From JBHGYD01 sp041920415 (GTDB lineage: Bacteria > Bacillota > Bacilli > Bacillales > Anoxybacillaceae): DNA of 64,000 bases. The stretch covers positions 124,001 through 188,000 of the forward strand of contig JBHGYD010000003.1 of the NCBI GenBank assembly GCA_041920415.1. The letters run 5' to 3'. This document shows, in pieces, positions 1 through 8,317 of this stretch. The position numbers and the translations under genes were made by a program. The notes beneath the pieces were generated by a model that saw only the letters and a list, made by a program, of their open reading frames with translations, was not told the DNA's origin and did not search any database. Numbering within the stretch: the stretch's first letter is position 1; each line of letters starts with the position of its first letter.

Positions 1-736
1 TCGTCAGCGCTTTTAACTTTTGCAATGCCATTTGCGCAGCTTTTTGCTCCGCCTCTTTTTTCGACTTACCAACACCAATTCCCAGCTCTTCACCGTTTAA
101 GGAAACACGGGAAACAAATTCTTTATTATGTGCAGGTCCTTTTTCTTGCAAAATTTTATATTCGATGACACCGCTGCCATCACGTTGGACAAGCTCCTGC
201 AATTGGCTTTTATAATCCATCACATGAGAAAAAGCACCTTCATTAATTTTTGGAAAAATCGTTTGTTCCAAAAATCGAATGACCGCATCCATTCCTTGAT
301 CTAAATAAAGAGCCCCAATAAACGCTTCAAACACGTCCGCTAAAAGAGCTGGTCGTTCGCGCCCGCCCGTCATTTCTTCCCCTTTTCCTAGCAAAACGAG
401 TTGACCAAATGAAAGCGCGTTGGCAAATTTCACAAGGGACGGCTCACATACGATCGCCGCACGCAACTTTGTTAATTCGCCTTCGCTCATATGTGGGAAT
501 TTTTTAAAAAGATATTGGGAAATCGTTAATTCTAACACGGCGTCCCCTAAAAATTCGAGCCGTTCATTATCTTCATGCGGTCGTTTGCGATGCTCATTCA
601 CATACGATGAATGGGTGAATGCTTGAATGAGGAGCTTTTCGTTCGTAAAAAATATGCCGATTTTTTCTTGTAATTGCTTAAACTTTAATCGTTTTTTTTC
701 ACTCATTCGCTGTTCTTTGTCTTTCTGTCTCGACAT
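1..736 (-). CDS. rnc: Ribonuclease III, C-terminus cut by window edge
   Basis: RNase III cleaves double-stranded RNA and matures rRNA and some mRNAs in the cytoplasm. About 245 residues are readable before the sequence ends. The signature ERLEFLGDAVLEL is present, followed further on by the second acidic cluster LLADVFEA that completes the Mg2+ site. The C-terminal part (MDYKSQLQELVQ onward) begins the double-stranded RNA-binding domain and reaches a GVGKSKKEAEQKAA helix, so only a few residues should be missing. The start ATG ends at 736 and is preceded by a GGAGG ribosome site. The gene follows acpP in the B. subtilis order. Confidence 0.95.
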   Translation of the reverse strand, partial: MSRQKDKEQRMSEKKRLKFKQLQEKIGIFFTNEKLLIQAFTHSSYVNEHRKRPHEDNERLEFLGDAVLELTISQYLFKKFPHMSEGELTKLRAAIVCEPSLVKFANALSFGQLVLLGKGEEMTGGRERPALLADVFEAFIGALYLDQGMDAVIRFLEQTIFPKINEGAFSHVMDYKSQLQELVQRDGSGVIEYKILQEKGPAHNKEFVSRVSLNGEELGIGVGKSKKEAEQKAAQMALQKLKALT

Positions 737-883
737 AAGTAAGGGACCTCCGACTTCGTTCCATCAATGTATTCGGCATCAATTTTGCTTCCATTAGTAT
801 AAAAAACGACCGCTATAAAAAGAAAGCGATTCGTCTTTACCACTATCATTCATTATATCCGTTCCGTTTTACATTACACCGAT

Positions 884-926
884 AAAAAAGCATAGAAAGC
901 CCCGTCTGAACAACGGGACTTTTCTA
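884..926 (-). terminator. Hairpin terminator after acpP
   Basis: On minus the arms AGAAAAGTCCCGT and ACGGGGCTTTCT pair imperfectly around a short loop and are followed by GCTTTTTT. It lies just past the acpP stop and separates the fatty-acid operon from rnc. A TATAAT-like box further on (near 858-863) may give rnc its own promoter. Confidence 0.7.
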
Positions 927-935
927 TCTATATCA

Positions 936-1169
936 TTACATACGGCTTTTTATGTAGTTCACAGCATCTCCTACTGTGACAATTTTTTCTGCCTCTTCAT
1001 CGGAAATTTCCATATTAAACTCGTCTTCTAATTCCATTACGAGTTCCACTACGTCTAATGAGTCAGCTCCTAAATCATCTTTGAAAGAAGCTTCAAGTGT
1101 AACTTGAGATTCTTCTACTCCTAAACGGTCAACGATGATTTTCGTTACACGCTCTAATACGTCTGCCAT
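936..1169 (-). CDS. acpP: Acyl carrier protein
   Basis: A 77-residue acidic carrier protein that holds growing acyl chains on a 4'-phosphopantetheine arm for fatty acid synthesis. The attachment motif DSLD is present with the serine at residue 37 of the chosen start, in the standard four-helix sequence. I chose the ATG ending at 1169 because a GGAGG site lies 8 bases upstream; the GTG three codons earlier overlaps that site and would give an unusual extra MNT. The length equals B. subtilis AcpA. It is the last gene of the fapR-plsX-fabD-fabG-acpP set and ends at a terminator. Confidence 0.97.
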   Translation of the reverse strand: MADVLERVTKIIVDRLGVEESQVTLEASFKDDLGADSLDVVELVMELEDEFNMEISDEEAEKIVTVGDAVNYIKSRM

Positions 1170-1249
1170 CGTATTCACCTCCTCTCATGATTATAGTAAA
1201 TTTCGTGACAAAATACTAGGCACCCTCTCAAAAAATTGAATGAGTATCG

Positions 1250-1990
1250 TTACATGACCATTCCGCCGTCGACATGAATCGTTTGCCCTGTTATGTAGTT
1301 AGCTGCATCAGACACTAAGAAAACGACCACTTTTGCGATATCTTCCGGTTCACCGAAACGAGCAAGCGGAATTTGTTTTAACATTTCCGCGCGAATGTCT
1401 TCACTAAGACGGTCGGTCATATCGGTTGTAATAAATCCAGGAGCAATCGCATTGACGGTAATGTTGCGGCTTGCTAATTCTCTTGCCGCTGTTTTCGTTA
1501 AGCCAATCACGCCTGCTTTTGCTGCAACGTAGTTCGCTTGTCCTGGATTTCCCATCACCCCAACGATCGAAGCGATATTGACAATACGCCCGTACCGCTG
1601 TTTCATCATCGGACGTGTCACTGCTTTCGTGCAATTAAATACCCCTTTTAAGTTGATGTTGATCACTTCATCCCATTCTTCTTCCTTCATGCGCATGAGT
1701 AAATTGTCGCGCGTCACACCGGCATTGTTCACTAAAATATCAAGGCGGCCAAAGCGTTCAAGCGCTTCTTTGACCATTTGCTCGACCGCTTCCGCTTTGG
1801 ATACATCCGCTTGAATGGCAAATGCTTCGCCACCCATGTTGATGATTTCGTTGACGACTTCGTTCGCTTTTGCCTCATTACCCGCGTAATTTACCACGAC
1901 CTTTGCTCCGTGGCGTGCTAACTCTAAAGCAATGGCGCGACCAATTCCGCGGGATGCTCCCGTGACAAGCGCTACTTTTCCCTGTAACAT
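1250..1990 (-). CDS. fabG: 3-oxoacyl-[acyl-carrier-protein] reductase
   Basis: Reduces 3-oxoacyl-ACP to 3-hydroxyacyl-ACP with NADPH, the first reduction of each elongation cycle. It is a 246-residue short-chain dehydrogenase: nucleotide motif TGASRGIG near residues 10-17, NNAG near 88-91, and the catalytic Ser141, Tyr154 and Lys158 of the SxnYxxxK pattern. The C-terminus GQTIHVDGGMVM is typical of FabG. It lies 2 bases after fabD, so the two are probably co-translated. The ribosome site is AAGGGG seven bases before the ATG. Confidence 0.97.
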   Translation of the reverse strand: MLQGKVALVTGASRGIGRAIALELARHGAKVVVNYAGNEAKANEVVNEIINMGGEAFAIQADVSKAEAVEQMVKEALERFGRLDILVNNAGVTRDNLLMRMKEEEWDEVININLKGVFNCTKAVTRPMMKQRYGRIVNIASIVGVMGNPGQANYVAAKAGVIGLTKTAARELASRNITVNAIAPGFITTDMTDRLSEDIRAEMLKQIPLARFGEPEDIAKVVVFLVSDAANYITGQTIHVDGGMVM

Positions 1991-1992
1991 GT

Positions 1993-2937
1993 TTATTCCC
2001 CTTTCAATGCCGCAATGGTCGCTTCTAAAGAGGCTAAATCGTTGACTGCATACACCTGAACATTGCGGTTAATTTTTTTCACAAGCCCAGATAATACTTT
2101 GCCTGGACCGATTTCAACAAATGTGTCGACGCCAAGCTCAACCATTTTATTCACCGATTGCTCCCAGCGAACCGGAGAGTAAAGTTGTTCGATTAATAAT
2201 TGTTGAATAACTTCTTTTTCTACCATTGGTTCTGCTGTTACATTGGCGATAACCGGAATCGTAGCATCCGTAATCGTAATCGTGCTTAACACATCCTCTA
2301 ATTTTCCAGCGGCAGGTTTCATGAGCGAGGAATGAAATGGACCGCTTACTTCAAGCGGGATGACGCGCTTCGCCCCTTTTTCTTTCGCTAATTGCGAAGC
2401 TTTTTCGACCCCTTCTTTTGAGCCAGAAATGACGATTTGTCCCGGGCAGTTTAAATTGGCTAACTGCACAGGTGTACCTTCGCTAGAAACTTGTTCCGTC
2501 ACAGCTTCGAGCGCATCTGCTTCCATTCCAAGGACAGCTGCCATTGTTCCTTCTCCCGCTGGCACCGCTTCTTCCATAAATTCCCCGCGTTTTCGAACCG
2601 CATAAACGGCATCGGTAAACGAAATCGCTCCTGCTGCAACAAGCGCGGTATATTCTCCTAAACTATGACCAGCAACGTAATCCGCGACAAGACCAGCTTC
2701 CTTCACTTTTTCAAGCAAAGCGATACTCGTTGTTAGTAAAGCCGGTTGCGCATTGTACGTTAATGTGAGCGTCTGTTGTGGTCCTTCAAAAATAATGGAT
2801 GAAAGTGAAAAACCGAGCCGCTCATCTGCTGCTTTGAAAATCGCAGCTACCTTTTCATCCTTTTCCGCTAATTCTTTTCCCATGCCAACCGTTTGCGAAC
2901 CTTGGCCAGGAAAAATGAATGCTATTTTTCCCATCAT
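1993..2937 (-). CDS. fabD: Malonyl-CoA:ACP transacylase
   Basis: Moves the malonyl group from CoA to ACP to feed chain elongation. It is about 314 residues with the N-terminal FPGQGSQ motif and the nucleophile elbow GHSLGEY, whose serine is residue 92. Two adjacent ATGs (ending 2937 and 2934) follow an AAGGAAGGG ribosome site; either could be used. The open frame continues upstream to 2988, but that stretch overlaps the end of plsX and adds a basic leader not seen in the family. Operon position is between plsX and fabG. Confidence 0.95.
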   Translation of the reverse strand: MMGKIAFIFPGQGSQTVGMGKELAEKDEKVAAIFKAADERLGFSLSSIIFEGPQQTLTLTYNAQPALLTTSIALLEKVKEAGLVADYVAGHSLGEYTALVAAGAISFTDAVYAVRKRGEFMEEAVPAGEGTMAAVLGMEADALEAVTEQVSSEGTPVQLANLNCPGQIVISGSKEGVEKASQLAKEKGAKRVIPLEVSGPFHSSLMKPAAGKLEDVLSTITITDATIPVIANVTAEPMVEKEVIQQLLIEQLYSPVRWEQSVNKMVELGVDTFVEIGPGKVLSGLVKKINRNVQVYAVNDLASLEATIAALKGE

Positions 2938-2947
2938 TTTCCCTTCC

Positions 2948-3937
2948 TTATGAATGAGTTTTTTCAATTTCCTTCTTGATCGTTCCAACGATATCGTTCA
3001 TGACCATTTCACGCGCTTGACGAACCGCATGGAATATCGCGTTCGCATCCGAAGAACCGTGCGCTTTGATAACTGGTGCGTTTAATCCAAACAAGGCAGC
3101 GCCACCGTACTCGGAATAATCCAGTTTATTTTTTATCTCAAGTAATTTTGGTTTTAAAATAGCAGCAGCAAGTTTGCTAGAGAAGTTGCTTGTCAGCACC
3201 GTTTTTAACATCGAAAATACAGAAATCGCTGTCCCTTCAATCGTTTTAAGGGCAACATTTCCGGTAAAGCCGTCGGCAACGACAACATCAGCGACGCCTT
3301 GCAGTAAATCGCGTGCTTCTACATTACCGATAAAATTCACATTTGCCTCTTGAATAAGCTGAAAAGCTCGTTTTGTTAAATCATTTCCTTTTTGGTCTTC
3401 GGTGCCGACATTTAGTAGACCGATGCGAGGATTGGCAATCCCTCTTACTTTTTCGGCGTACGTCATTCCCATTAGTGCATATTGCAATAAATGTTCCGGA
3501 CGAGCATCGACATTGGCTCCAACATCTAAAAACACAAATCCTTCTCCACCAATCGTTGGTAATGTCGGAGCTAATGCAGGGCGATCGATTCCTTCGATTC
3601 GTCCGACAATAAACAGTCCTGCCGCCATTAACGCACCGGTGTTTCCTGCCGATATACAAGCGTCAGCGCGACCTTGTTTCACTTCTTGTGCCATTAATAC
3701 CATCGACGACTGTTTTTTTCTTCTTACAGCACGTACTGGCTCGTCTGTGGCTTCAATCACTTCCTCCGTATGAACAATCGTTATCCGTTCGTCAGAAGTG
3801 AGATACGAACGAATTTGTTGTTCATCTCCTAGCAACGTAATTTCTACATCTTGAAAGTGCTGAATCGCTTTCATTGCTCCGAGAACAATTTCTTTCGGAG
3901 CATGGTCACCACCCATGGCATCAATTGCTATTCTCAT
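2948..3937 (-). CDS. plsX: Phosphate acyltransferase PlsX
   Basis: Makes acyl-phosphate from acyl-ACP, the acyl donor used by PlsY in the first step of phosphatidic acid synthesis; a peripheral membrane enzyme. The 329-residue protein starts with the family hallmark MRIAIDAMGGDHAP and carries the ISAGNTGALMAAG and DVGANVDARPEHLLQ blocks. The start overlaps the 3' end of fapR by 17 bases, so translation is likely coupled. Expression should fall under FapR through the promoter upstream of fapR. Confidence 0.96.
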   Translation of the reverse strand: MRIAIDAMGGDHAPKEIVLGAMKAIQHFQDVEITLLGDEQQIRSYLTSDERITIVHTEEVIEATDEPVRAVRRKKQSSMVLMAQEVKQGRADACISAGNTGALMAAGLFIVGRIEGIDRPALAPTLPTIGGEGFVFLDVGANVDARPEHLLQYALMGMTYAEKVRGIANPRIGLLNVGTEDQKGNDLTKRAFQLIQEANVNFIGNVEARDLLQGVADVVVADGFTGNVALKTIEGTAISVFSMLKTVLTSNFSSKLAAAILKPKLLEIKNKLDYSEYGGAALFGLNAPVIKAHGSSDANAIFHAVRQAREMVMNDIVGTIKKEIEKTHS

Positions 3938-4517
3938 CTTTTACTCCATCCTTTTTTGCGATGTTTGATCGATACATTTCAAATTCTCCTGAAAAAACGA
4001 GTTCTTGTCCAACATAGCTATTGACTTCGACTATCGTTCTTCCGTTTTCATTGACACCTTTCACTTTCGCTTTGGCAACCACTCGTTCGTTTTCCTTTAC
4101 TTGCCGTGTAAAGCGAATGTTTGCTTTCGCCGTCAACGCAAGCTCATCGTTAATGACGGCCACCGCTAACGAGTTCGCTTGCGCAAATAAATGATGTCCG
4201 CGCGCAATTTTATTTCGCTTAAACACATGTTCTTTTTTTACATCAAAAATCGAAATCGCACTATGATCTAGCTCAATATCAATAATCTCACCAATCACTT
4301 CTTCAATTGGCAACGATTTAACTTTATCCGCAAATGATTTTTCGGCCACGCTTTTAATTCGCTCACGCAGCTCTGGAATCGACAACTCTAAGCGGTCTAA
4401 ACGAATCGTTTGAATGCTGACTGAAAATTTTTCAGCCAACTCTTCATCAGTAATAAATGGGTTTTCTTCAATCGTTGCTTTCAACATTCTTTGCCGTTCA
4501 CGTTTCGTTCTTCGCAC
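3921..4517 (-). CDS. fapR: Lipid synthesis repressor FapR
   Basis: A transcription repressor of fatty acid and phospholipid genes that is released from DNA by malonyl-CoA (known for the family). The 198-residue protein has an N-terminal winged HTH of DeoR type (residues about 1-55, ITDEELAEKFSVSIQTIRLDR) joined to a hotdog-fold effector domain (about 70-190, GHHLFAQANSLAVAVINDELALT). It heads the plsX-fabD-fabG-acpP operon. A near-perfect FapR operator lies in its own promoter, which supports autoregulation. Confidence 0.95.
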   Translation of the reverse strand: MRRTKRERQRMLKATIEENPFITDEELAEKFSVSIQTIRLDRLELSIPELRERIKSVAEKSFADKVKSLPIEEVIGEIIDIELDHSAISIFDVKKEHVFKRNKIARGHHLFAQANSLAVAVINDELALTAKANIRFTRQVKENERVVAKAKVKGVNENGRTIVEVNSYVGQELVFSGEFEMYRSNIAKKDGVKDENSN

Positions 4518-4537
4518 GATGAATACACCATCCGTTT

Positions 4538-4554
4538 TTATGACTAGGTACTAA
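4538..4554 (-). promoter_or_regulatory. FapR operator
   Basis: The 17-base minus-strand sequence TTAGTACCTAGTCATAA is an imperfect palindrome that differs little from the FapR box known in Bacillus (TTAGTACCTAGTCTTAA, recalled from memory). It starts a few bases after the -10 hexamer, so bound FapR would cover the start point of transcription. Confidence 0.85.
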
Positions 4555-4558
4555 TAGT

Positions 4559-4587
4559 AGTATATAATCAAAAAAAACAGATTGCAA
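4559..4587 (-). promoter_or_regulatory. SigA-type promoter of fapR
   Basis: Minus strand shows TTGCAA, a 17-base spacer and TATACT. The -35 hexamer is part of the descending arm of the recG terminator hairpin, so the two signals share sequence. The FapR operator follows directly. Confidence 0.65.
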
Positions 4588-4611
4588 GACTAAAAAACGT
4601 TTGCAATCTGT
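4577..4611 (-). terminator. Rho-independent terminator after recG
   Basis: Perfect 11-base arms ACAGATTGCAA and TTGCAATCTGT enclose a 13-base loop, followed on minus by a run of eight T. An A-rich stretch on the other side gives it a T run on plus as well. It ends recG transcription 6 bases after the stop codon and insulates the fapR operon. Confidence 0.85.
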
Positions 4612-4616
4612 TTTTG

Positions 4617-6665
4617 TTAATCGAGCTTTTCTCCATTTAACACACCGGATTCGTGTAAATAGAGACGCATCGGCTCATATGCCTTATCATACCAAAACGC
4701 ATTTGAATCAATCAATTTCGCAGCATCGTTACGCGCAACTTCAAGAATTCGATAGTCATGCACTAAATCTCCCAACTTAAATTCCGGCATTCCGCTTTGT
4801 TTCGTGCCGAAGAAATCGCCAGGACCTCGCAGTTGCAAATCTTTTTCCGATAATACAAAACCGTCATTTGTTTCCGTCATAATGCGCATTCGTTCTTTTC
4901 CCGTTTCTGATTTTGGGTCAGCTAAAAGGATACAATACGATTGTTCACTGCCGCGACCCACACGTCCTCTTAACTGGTGAAGTTGGGCCAATCCAAACCG
5001 TTCAGCATCATAAATGACCATCACCGTTGCATTTGGTACGTTCACACCGACTTCGACGACCGTTGTTGATACTAAAATTTGCACTTCATTTTGGCTGAAT
5101 GCTTTCATCACTTCATCTTTTTCCTCTGAGGAAAGCCGGCCGTGCATAAGACCGATTCGATACTTTCCACGATAATAATGGGTGAGCATGCAGTGAACAT
5201 CAATGGCGTTTTGTACGTCTAATTTCTCCGATTCTTCAATGAGCGGACAAATGACGTACGCTTGTCTTCCTTTTTGAACCTCTTTTTCGATAAAATCAAG
5301 AACACGTTCGAGCATATTATGTTTGACCCAATACGTTTCGATTTTCTTTCGCCCTGCTGGCATTTCGTCAATGATGGAAACATCCATTTCACCGAATGCG
5401 GTAATGGCCAACGTTCGCGGGATTGGGGTTGCCGTCATAAATAATACGTCTGGCGATTCCCCTTTTTCACGTAAAATGCGGCGTTGCTCCACACCAAAAC
5501 GATGCTGTTCATCCGTAATCACTAAACCAAGTTGGCGAAAGTTGACTTCGTCTTGAATGAGGGCATGCGTCCCGATGATGATATCGATGTCACCGGAAGC
5601 AAGTTTTTCCAACAATTCTTTTCTCCTTTTTCCTTTGACAGAGCTTGTAAGCAGTTCGATTGATATATTTGTTGGTGCTAATAGAGTTTGGAGCGACTCC
5701 GCATGCTGTTCCGCTAAAATTTCGGTTGGCACCATGAGCGCGCCTTGATACCCAGACAATACAGTGGCATATAAAGCGATCGCAGCGACAACCGTTTTTC
5801 CTGAACCAACATCTCCTTGAAGAAGTCGGTTCATTCGATAAGGGGACTGCATGTCTTTGATAATCTCTTGGACCACTCGTTTTTGTGCCCCCGTCAATGG
5901 GAATGGTAATTGTTGAATAAAATCATGTAATCGCTCCATCGAAAAGGTATGAGCAATTCCTGCCGAATGTTCGCGTTGTACTTTGCGCAAAGCGTGAATT
6001 TTTAATTGGAATAATAAAAATTCTTCATATACAAGCCGACGTCGCGCTTGCTTTAATTCCTCATGAGAGCGTGGAAAATGAATGGCATATATCGCGTCTT
6101 TTTTGGACATTAACCGATACGTTTTTCGCATCGCTTCTGGAAGCGGGTCGTTAATCGCCTCACCATATTGTTGAAGCGCTAATTTGATAAAGCGCCGCAT
6201 CCCTTTCACCGTCAACGCTCCTCGTGTAGAATATACCGGCTCCAGTTCGCGTTTTTCCGTTAACGTACCGATTTTCAGCTCACTGACTGTAATCGTTTGT
6301 CGGTGTTGATCCCATTTTCCAGTAACCGTCACCGTTTCGTTGATGGATAATTTTCCTTTTAAATAAGGACGGTTGAAACAAACAACAGTAATTAAATAAC
6401 GACCAACAAGTAAGCGAAACGTCAAGCGTGATTTTTTGCGAGTATAGTACGTAAGAGAAGGCTCACTATGAACCTTCCCCTCAACGGTCACTTTTTCATC
6501 GTGTTTTACATCCGCTAAATCGCGCAACTCATAATCTTCGTAACGAAACGGAAAATACGTGAGCAAATCCTCCACTGTTTTAATTCCCATTTCCTGTAAC
6601 GCTTCGTTCGTTTCTTCCCCAATTCCTTTTATTTGTATTACTGGCTGTTGCAATACGTTATTCAC
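4617..6665 (-). CDS. recG: ATP-dependent DNA helicase RecG
   Basis: Remodels branched DNA, regressing stalled forks and processing recombination intermediates. The 682 residues contain an N-terminal wedge/OB region (about 50-150), Walker A GDVGSGKT at about 284-291, a DEQH box near 385, and helicase C-terminal motifs with the QLRGRVGRG segment. The start is a GTG that overlaps the end of sdaAA by 8 bases. Gene order sdaAB-sdaAA-recG matches B. subtilis. Confidence 0.96.
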   Translation of the reverse strand: MNNVLQQPVIQIKGIGEETNEALQEMGIKTVEDLLTYFPFRYEDYELRDLADVKHDEKVTVEGKVHSEPSLTYYTRKKSRLTFRLLVGRYLITVVCFNRPYLKGKLSINETVTVTGKWDQHRQTITVSELKIGTLTEKRELEPVYSTRGALTVKGMRRFIKLALQQYGEAINDPLPEAMRKTYRLMSKKDAIYAIHFPRSHEELKQARRRLVYEEFLLFQLKIHALRKVQREHSAGIAHTFSMERLHDFIQQLPFPLTGAQKRVVQEIIKDMQSPYRMNRLLQGDVGSGKTVVAAIALYATVLSGYQGALMVPTEILAEQHAESLQTLLAPTNISIELLTSSVKGKRRKELLEKLASGDIDIIIGTHALIQDEVNFRQLGLVITDEQHRFGVEQRRILREKGESPDVLFMTATPIPRTLAITAFGEMDVSIIDEMPAGRKKIETYWVKHNMLERVLDFIEKEVQKGRQAYVICPLIEESEKLDVQNAIDVHCMLTHYYRGKYRIGLMHGRLSSEEKDEVMKAFSQNEVQILVSTTVVEVGVNVPNATVMVIYDAERFGLAQLHQLRGRVGRGSEQSYCILLADPKSETGKERMRIMTETNDGFVLSEKDLQLRGPGDFFGTKQSGMPEFKLGDLVHDYRILEVARNDAAKLIDSNAFWYDKAYEPMRLYLHESGVLNGEKLD

Positions 6666-7545
6666 GGTTATTAGTCGAAACGCCGAAAATTTTCGCCGCT
6701 AATGCGCGTCCTGTCGGCGTTGCAGCTAACCCCCCTTGTGCAGTTTCTTTTAAAGCGGTCGGCATCGTCTCGCCAATACGATACATCGCCTCAATCACCT
6801 CATCGCAAGGGATGCGACTTTTAATACCAGCAAGCGCCATATCGGCAGCAACCATCGCATTCGCTGCTCCCATCGCGTTTCGTTTCACACATGGCACTTC
6901 CACTACCCCCGCTACAGGATCACATACTAATCCTAACATATTTTTTAAGGCAATGGCCATCGCTTCGGCTGCTTGACTCGGTGTACCTCCCGCCATTTCG
7001 ACAAGAGCTGCTGCCGCCATCCCTGTTGCAGAACCTACTTCCGCTTGACAGCCACCTGCCGCTCCGGAAATTGATGCATTGTTAGCAACGACAAATCCAA
7101 ACGCTCCTGCTGTAAATAAAAATTCGATCATTTGCTCACGAGTCGGATGTAGTTTTTCTTTTACGGCAAATAACGTTCCCGGTACAACCCCAGCAGAACC
7201 AGCTGTTGGCGTTGCGCAAATGATTCCCATCGCCGCATTTACTTCATTTGTCGCTACCGCCTTACTAACGGCGTCTAAAATCGTTTCTCCAGATAAAAAA
7301 CGACCTTGTTGAATATATGTTTGCAATAAAACAGCATCGCCACCCGTTAATCCCGAATGAGAAGAAACGCCCGCTAATCCTTTCGCCACCGCTTGTTCCA
7401 TCACTTGCAAATTTTTATCCATTTGCGCAAAAATCTCTTCTCGACTTCTTCCTGTTACTTCGATTTCTTGTCGAATCATGACTTCAGCAATTTTGATTTG
7501 CTGACTTTCGGCCAGCTGTACTAATTCCGCAACATTCCGAAACAT
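6658..7545 (-). CDS. sdaAA: L-serine dehydratase, alpha subunit (Fe-S)
   Basis: Deaminates L-serine to pyruvate and ammonia together with the beta subunit, using a [4Fe-4S] cluster. The 295-residue protein shows cysteines in the contexts AAGGCQAEVGSA, VCDPVAG and EVPCVKRN, the expected cluster ligands. I set the start at the ATG for MFRNVAEL (ending 7545), 8 bases after an AGGGTGG ribosome site, rather than the start four codons earlier that overlaps it. It is paired with sdaAB 42 bases upstream. Confidence 0.95.
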   Translation of the reverse strand: MFRNVAELVQLAESQQIKIAEVMIRQEIEVTGRSREEIFAQMDKNLQVMEQAVAKGLAGVSSHSGLTGGDAVLLQTYIQQGRFLSGETILDAVSKAVATNEVNAAMGIICATPTAGSAGVVPGTLFAVKEKLHPTREQMIEFLFTAGAFGFVVANNASISGAAGGCQAEVGSATGMAAAALVEMAGGTPSQAAEAMAIALKNMLGLVCDPVAGVVEVPCVKRNAMGAANAMVAADMALAGIKSRIPCDEVIEAMYRIGETMPTALKETAQGGLAATPTGRALAAKIFGVSTNNRE

Positions 7546-7587
7546 CTTAGATACCACCCTTTTGTGTCTGTAAACGCTTTCGTGTTG

Positions 7588-8250
7588 TTAATCAACAATT
7601 TTCGTTACTTGAATAATGTGAGGAAGTTGCGTTAATTCCTCAATAATAGACGGATCGATCGGCTGATCGACTTCGATCGTCATTAACGCTTCCTTCCCTT
7701 TTTCTTTTCGCGACACTTCCATATGCCCGATATTAATTGCATACTTCGCTAATACATTGGCCACTGAAGCGATAGTTCCGTAGCGGTCATTATGCACAAC
7801 GAGAAGCGCCGGATGATGACCGGATAGTTTGAGTTCAAAACCGTTTAGTTCTGTAATTTCAATTTTCCCGCCTCCAATAGAGATGCCAACGAGCTCTAGT
7901 TCCCCATTCTCATCACCGATACGAACTCTCGCTGTATTCGGATGATTCGGAACCGCGTCTTCTTCGTAAAAAACGATCTCGATTCCTTCCTGTTTGGCGA
8001 TTTCTAGGGATGATTTAATGCGTTCGTCGAATGTATCAAAATCCAATAAACCGCCGACAATCGCGACATCTGTTCCATGACCTTTATATGTTTGAGCAAA
8101 AGAGCCGTAAAAAGAAATATGCGCCCACTTTGGCTTTCTACCAAACAAGCTACGCGCTACTCTCCCGATTCGCGCTGCTCCAGCTGTATGTGAACTAGAA
8201 GGCCCTATCATAATCGGTCCAATAATATCAAACACGCTTTTATACTTCAT
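7588..8250 (-). CDS. sdaAB: L-serine dehydratase, beta subunit
   Basis: Partner of sdaAA in serine deamination. The 220 residues begin with the substrate-site motif IGPSSSHTAGAARIG (about 16-30) and end with an ACT domain (about 148-220, GTIASVANVLAKYAINIGH), which in this family senses the amino acid. The two-gene split is the normal arrangement in Bacillaceae. Confidence 0.95.
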   Translation of the reverse strand: MKYKSVFDIIGPIMIGPSSSHTAGAARIGRVARSLFGRKPKWAHISFYGSFAQTYKGHGTDVAIVGGLLDFDTFDERIKSSLEIAKQEGIEIVFYEEDAVPNHPNTARVRIGDENGELELVGISIGGGKIEITELNGFELKLSGHHPALLVVHNDRYGTIASVANVLAKYAINIGHMEVSRKEKGKEALMTIEVDQPIDPSIIEELTQLPHIIQVTKIVD

Positions 8251-8282
8251 GTTGTTTCTCTCCCTTTAGTCCCCAATAAAAT

Positions 8283-8303
8283 AGAAGGGGGTTTTCCCCT
8301 TCT
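8283..8303 (-). terminator. Stem-loop between fakA and sdaAB
   Basis: Arms AGAAGGGG and CCCCTTCT form an 8-base stem with a short loop, followed by ATTTTATT on minus. The T tract is broken, so it may be a weak terminator or an attenuating hairpin that lets some transcription into sdaAB. Confidence 0.55.
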
Positions 8304-8317
8304 GTTATTCTAACATA

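Noticed and set aside
3402..3773. 123-codon open frame on plus
   Set aside because: It lies wholly inside plsX on the other strand, has no ribosome site and no recognisable protein pattern; a shadow of a conserved gene.
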